NCBI GenBank assembly: GCA_937935995.1
Contig: CALGXF010000064.1
Span: forward strand, 1 to 6,749
Origin: an uncultured Alphaproteobacteria bacterium
Lineage (GTDB): Bacteria; Pseudomonadota; Alphaproteobacteria; CAAHEQ01; UBA3637
Direction: 5' to 3'
Length of the DNA: 6,749 nt
Of this stretch, positions 5,025-6,749 are shown in pieces; within the stretch, counting starts at the first letter, position 1, and the number at the start of each line of letters is the position of its first letter. The translations under genes were made by a program, and so were the position numbers. A model generated the notes under the pieces. It saw nothing but the letters and a program-made list of their open reading frames with translations. It did not search any database and was not told the origin of the DNA.

Positions 5025-5978
5025 ATGCGGTTCGGATTATATTATTTTTCAGGGTGCGGCAATACAGCTTGGGTGACTCAAAAAACAATTGAAGCGTTGA
5101 CGCGCCGCGGTCACGAAGTGGTGTTTTGGCATAATTTGGAACAAACAATGCCCGGCGAATTGCCTAAAACAGACATTGATTTATTTTTAGCGCCGATTTA
5201 TTTCGCCGGTATTCCGTCTTTTGTCGTTGATAAAATAAAAGCACTGCCGATAACGGGAGATAAAAAGGCTGTATTTTGGACGGTTGCAGGTCAATTTTCC
5301 GGCGTCGGTCGCCGGTTTGGTGCGTTTATGTTAAAAGACAGAGGATATGATGTTCTGACCACTTATTTGGTTCGAATGCCCGATACGTTTTTACCGCTGG
5401 CTATTTCTCAAATTTCGGACGAGGAGAAAGGCACAATTTATCAAAAAGCATTACAGCAAATCGAAGCAGGCTTGGATACCATTGAAACAAATACATTTGA
5501 AACGGAAAGTAAAGTGTCGGCCGCTTTTGCTTCTTTGCTTTATTTTCCATATCTTTATTATATCCGCTATGTCATGGCTTCTTGTTTTGTATCAACGTCC
5601 GCCTGTATTCATTGCGGCAAATGTGAACGAGACTGCCCGTGTCAGGTCATTCATCTTTCAAACGGGCGACCGTTTTGGCACAAAGGGTGTACCGGTTGTT
5701 TCAGATGTGTTAACACATGTCCCGTTGCTGCGATTGATTTATCGGGATGGGGCGTTGGATTTGGGGGAGCCGGCGCGGTTATCGGATGGCTGTTCGCATG
5801 GTTGTATTTGGGCTTTTTAGGGTCAATCTTATCTTTTATCATGCAAGGGATAGCCTTTTTGGCCGGCTTTTGGGCGGGAACTTTTCTTTTTCAAAAGATT
5901 TATTTGCTTTTGCCGATTGAAAAAGCCTTGCTCATGCGGGGCAAAAAACGTGTCTTTGTGGCGGATGAAGAAAAATAG
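5025..5978 (+). CDS. EFR1-type flavodoxin/2[4Fe-4S] ferredoxin with membrane tail
   Basis: This 317-residue electron-transfer protein starts with a flavodoxin-like domain (~1-160); YFSGCGNTAW at 7-16 is the FMN phosphate loop, with Cys11 where Thr is common. A bacterial ferredoxin domain follows with two complete motifs: C194xxC197xxC200xxxC204-P and C222xxC225xxC228xxxC232-P, enough for two [4Fe-4S] clusters. EFR1-family proteins combine these two domains and are thought to carry electrons, though few have known partners. Unusually, residues ~244-297 are strongly hydrophobic (AVIGWLFAWLYLGFLG, then GIAFLAGFWAGTFLF), giving one hairpin or two membrane helices, and 170-190 is also hydrophobic. 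This anchors the clusters at the cytoplasmic face, making electron delivery to a membrane partner plausible; the CPVC membrane protein 62 bp downstream is a candidate. A ribosome binding site (AGAGG) overlaps the preceding stop. Confidence 0.88.
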   Translation: MRFGLYYFSGCGNTAWVTQKTIEALTRRGHEVVFWHNLEQTMPGELPKTDIDLFLAPIYFAGIPSFVVDKIKALPITGDKKAVFWTVAGQFSGVGRRFGAFMLKDRGYDVLTTYLVRMPDTFLPLAISQISDEEKGTIYQKALQQIEAGLDTIETNTFETESKVSAAFASLLYFPYLYYIRYVMASCFVSTSACIHCGKCERDCPCQVIHLSNGRPFWHKGCTGCFRCVNTCPVAAIDLSGWGVGFGGAGAVIGWLFAWLYLGFLGSILSFIMQGIAFLAGFWAGTFLFQKIYLLLPIEKALLMRGKKRVFVADEEK

Positions 5979-6007
5979 TTGTCAAGTGAAGCGTTCTTGG
6001 ATAAGAT
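5979..6007 (+). promoter_or_regulatory. Candidate sigma-70-type promoter for the CPVC membrane-protein gene
   Basis: TTGTCA (5979-5984, 5/6) begins right after the EFR1 stop codon. With a 17-nt spacer comes TAAGAT (6002-6007, 4/6). The predicted start near 6014 gives a leader of ~27 nt that contains GGAG (6032-6035), 5 nt before the ATG at 6041. I see no terminator between EFR1 and this gene, so read-through is also likely. Confidence 0.5.
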
Positions 6008-6040
6008 ACGGGCTGCATACAAATAAAGGATGGAGTTAAA

Positions 6041-6604
6041 ATGAAATTTTTATATGCGTTAGGAATGAGTCTTTTGTCGACAAAAGTTTTGGCCGGGCCG
6101 GCTTGTCCCGTGTGTACGGTCGCCATCGGGGCGTCTTTGGGCATCGCTCGCCAACTCGGTGTGGATGACTGTGTCGTCGGTGTTTGGGCTGGTGCCATGC
6201 TGGCGATGATTGGCTATTGGTTGATCCGCTGGTTTGATAAAAAAGGATGGATTTTTACCGGTTATAAGCAAATTTTAATGGGTTCATCCATTGCCATGAT
6301 CGGATTGATGTATATCAGTGAACTGACCTATGAACCCAGCATCATTTGGGGTATCTTTTTCATTGATTCTTTTTTGTTTACGACTTTGTTGGGCGCGGCT
6401 GTTTTGATTTTCGGCATGCACTTTTATCAATGGATGAAAGCGAAAAACGGCGGGCATGCGCATTTTCCGTTTGAAAAAGTGGTCGTACCGGTTTTGCTTG
6501 TGTTGATAACCAGTGTTTTGATTGCTTATTTTCCGGTTTGCAACTGTTCCAAAGGCGAGGGCGTTGTTCCTGTGACGGCGGATGTTGTGCCGAGTTTTGA
6601 TTAA
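6041..6604 (+). CDS. Polytopic membrane protein with exported-side CPVC motif
   Basis: This 187-residue protein has a hydrophobic N-terminus (1-18, ending KVLAG) that looks like a signal peptide, immediately followed by C22-P-V-C25 and TVAIGASLGIARQLGVDD (26-43). Further hydrophobic segments lie at about 45-63, 77-97, 101-127 and 147-165, so four helices after the signal. A short tail carries C167-N-C169. I recall the CPVCTVA[VI]GA...LG[IV]DD signature from an uncharacterised membrane family in candidate-phyla bacteria and archaea; no function is established to my knowledge. The CPVC and CNC cysteines could be redox-active or bind metal; both probably face the same side. GGAG at 6032-6035 supports the start. 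The next gene begins 12 bp downstream and the flavodoxin/ferredoxin gene lies upstream, so a thiol or electron-transfer role across the membrane is a reasonable inference, not a demonstrated one. Confidence 0.85.
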   Translation: MKFLYALGMSLLSTKVLAGPACPVCTVAIGASLGIARQLGVDDCVVGVWAGAMLAMIGYWLIRWFDKKGWIFTGYKQILMGSSIAMIGLMYISELTYEPSIIWGIFFIDSFLFTTLLGAAVLIFGMHFYQWMKAKNGGHAHFPFEKVVVPVLLVLITSVLIAYFPVCNCSKGEGVVPVTADVVPSFD

Positions 6605-6616
6605 ATGAGGAAAAAA

Positions 6617-6749
6617 ATGAAAAAAGCCGAATCAGTTAAAGAATTTGTTGAACGTGTTGATGCGTTGAAAAAGAAAAATCCGAAAGACCTTTCGTCGGAT
6701 CAGGATTTAACGATAGCGATAATGAATTTGATATCGATAGAGGAACATT
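6617..6749 (+). CDS. Small IAIMNLISIEEH-type protein (3' partial)
   Basis: The first 44 residues are visible before the window ends; they begin MKKAESVKEFVERVDALKKK. GAGG at 6607-6610 lies 6 nt before this ATG. An in-frame ATG at 6605 would add four residues but would place GAGG inside the gene, so 6617 is preferred. A charged helix (1-25) is followed by DLSSDQDLTIAIMNLISIEEH. I recall this last motif from short, helical, uncharacterised proteins encoded next to CPVC membrane proteins. There is no signal peptide, so it is probably cytoplasmic, perhaps a partner of the membrane protein upstream. The pairing is from memory and the function unknown. Confidence 0.8.
   Translation, partial: MKKAESVKEFVERVDALKKKNPKDLSSDQDLTIAIMNLISIEEH

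Noticed and set aside
5482..5820. A 112-codon + frame inside the EFR1 gene
   Set aside because: It is an out-of-frame shadow of a gene with two complete 4Fe-4S motifs.
1..6749. CRISPR arrays, insertion sequences, phage genes or RNA genes
   Set aside because: No spaced direct repeats, transposase or integrase motifs, terminal inverted repeats or RNA folds were found; the only tandem repeats are in-frame protein repeats.

Overview
The window most resembles a moderate-GC, host-associated alphaproteobacterium, possibly one of the uncultured gut Rhodospirillales-like lineages. Clues are Gram-negative export signals, AAAGGA/GGAG-type ribosome binding sites, a TlpA-family thioredoxin divergent from an LptM-like lipoprotein (a neighbourhood I recall from alphaproteobacteria), and cysteine-rich surface proteins. 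The taxonomic placement is inference; there is no rRNA or other marker gene here.

Bases 1-1498 (+) encode a surface/secreted pair. The first is the 3' part of a cysteine-rich protein: Gly/Ser linker, a textbook EGF-like domain, two 16-residue repeats and three 55-residue repeats. Sixteen bases later comes a 121-residue secreted protein with a C-type-lectin-like pattern. Its last ~25 codons are GC-rich and dominated by NNC codons at positions where Asn would be expected, as in the variable region of a diversity-generating retroelement target. No reverse transcriptase or template repeat lies in the window.

Bases 1575-3106 hold a TlpA-like periplasmic thioredoxin (-), a 38-residue lipoprotein (+) that looks like LptM, and a PAS plus degenerate GGDEF protein (-). 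The tlpA and lptM-like starts are 25 bp apart, so each promoter must lie inside or beside the other gene. The lipoprotein gene overlaps the 3' end of the PAS/GGDEF gene by 17 bp. The GGDEF domain has lost its catalytic residues but keeps an RxxD I-site motif, suggesting a c-di-GMP sensor or a structural role rather than a cyclase.

Bases 3238-5978 (+) are a two-gene unit: a secreted Sel1-repeat protein with a beta-rich insert, then, 8 bp on, an EFR1-type flavodoxin/2[4Fe-4S] protein with a hydrophobic, probably membrane-anchoring tail. From about 5979 a promoter-like sequence precedes a polytopic membrane protein with an exported-side CPVC motif and, 12 bp downstream, the start of a small helical protein containing IAIMNLISIEEH. 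I recall these last two as an uncharacterised gene pair in other lineages (candidate phyla bacteria, some archaea). With the adjacent flavodoxin/ferredoxin protein they may form an undescribed membrane redox module.

The least ordinary points are the retroelement-like variable tail of the lectin-like protein, the CPVC/IEEH pair beside a membrane-tailed EFR1 protein, and the catalytically dead GGDEF with an intact I-site.
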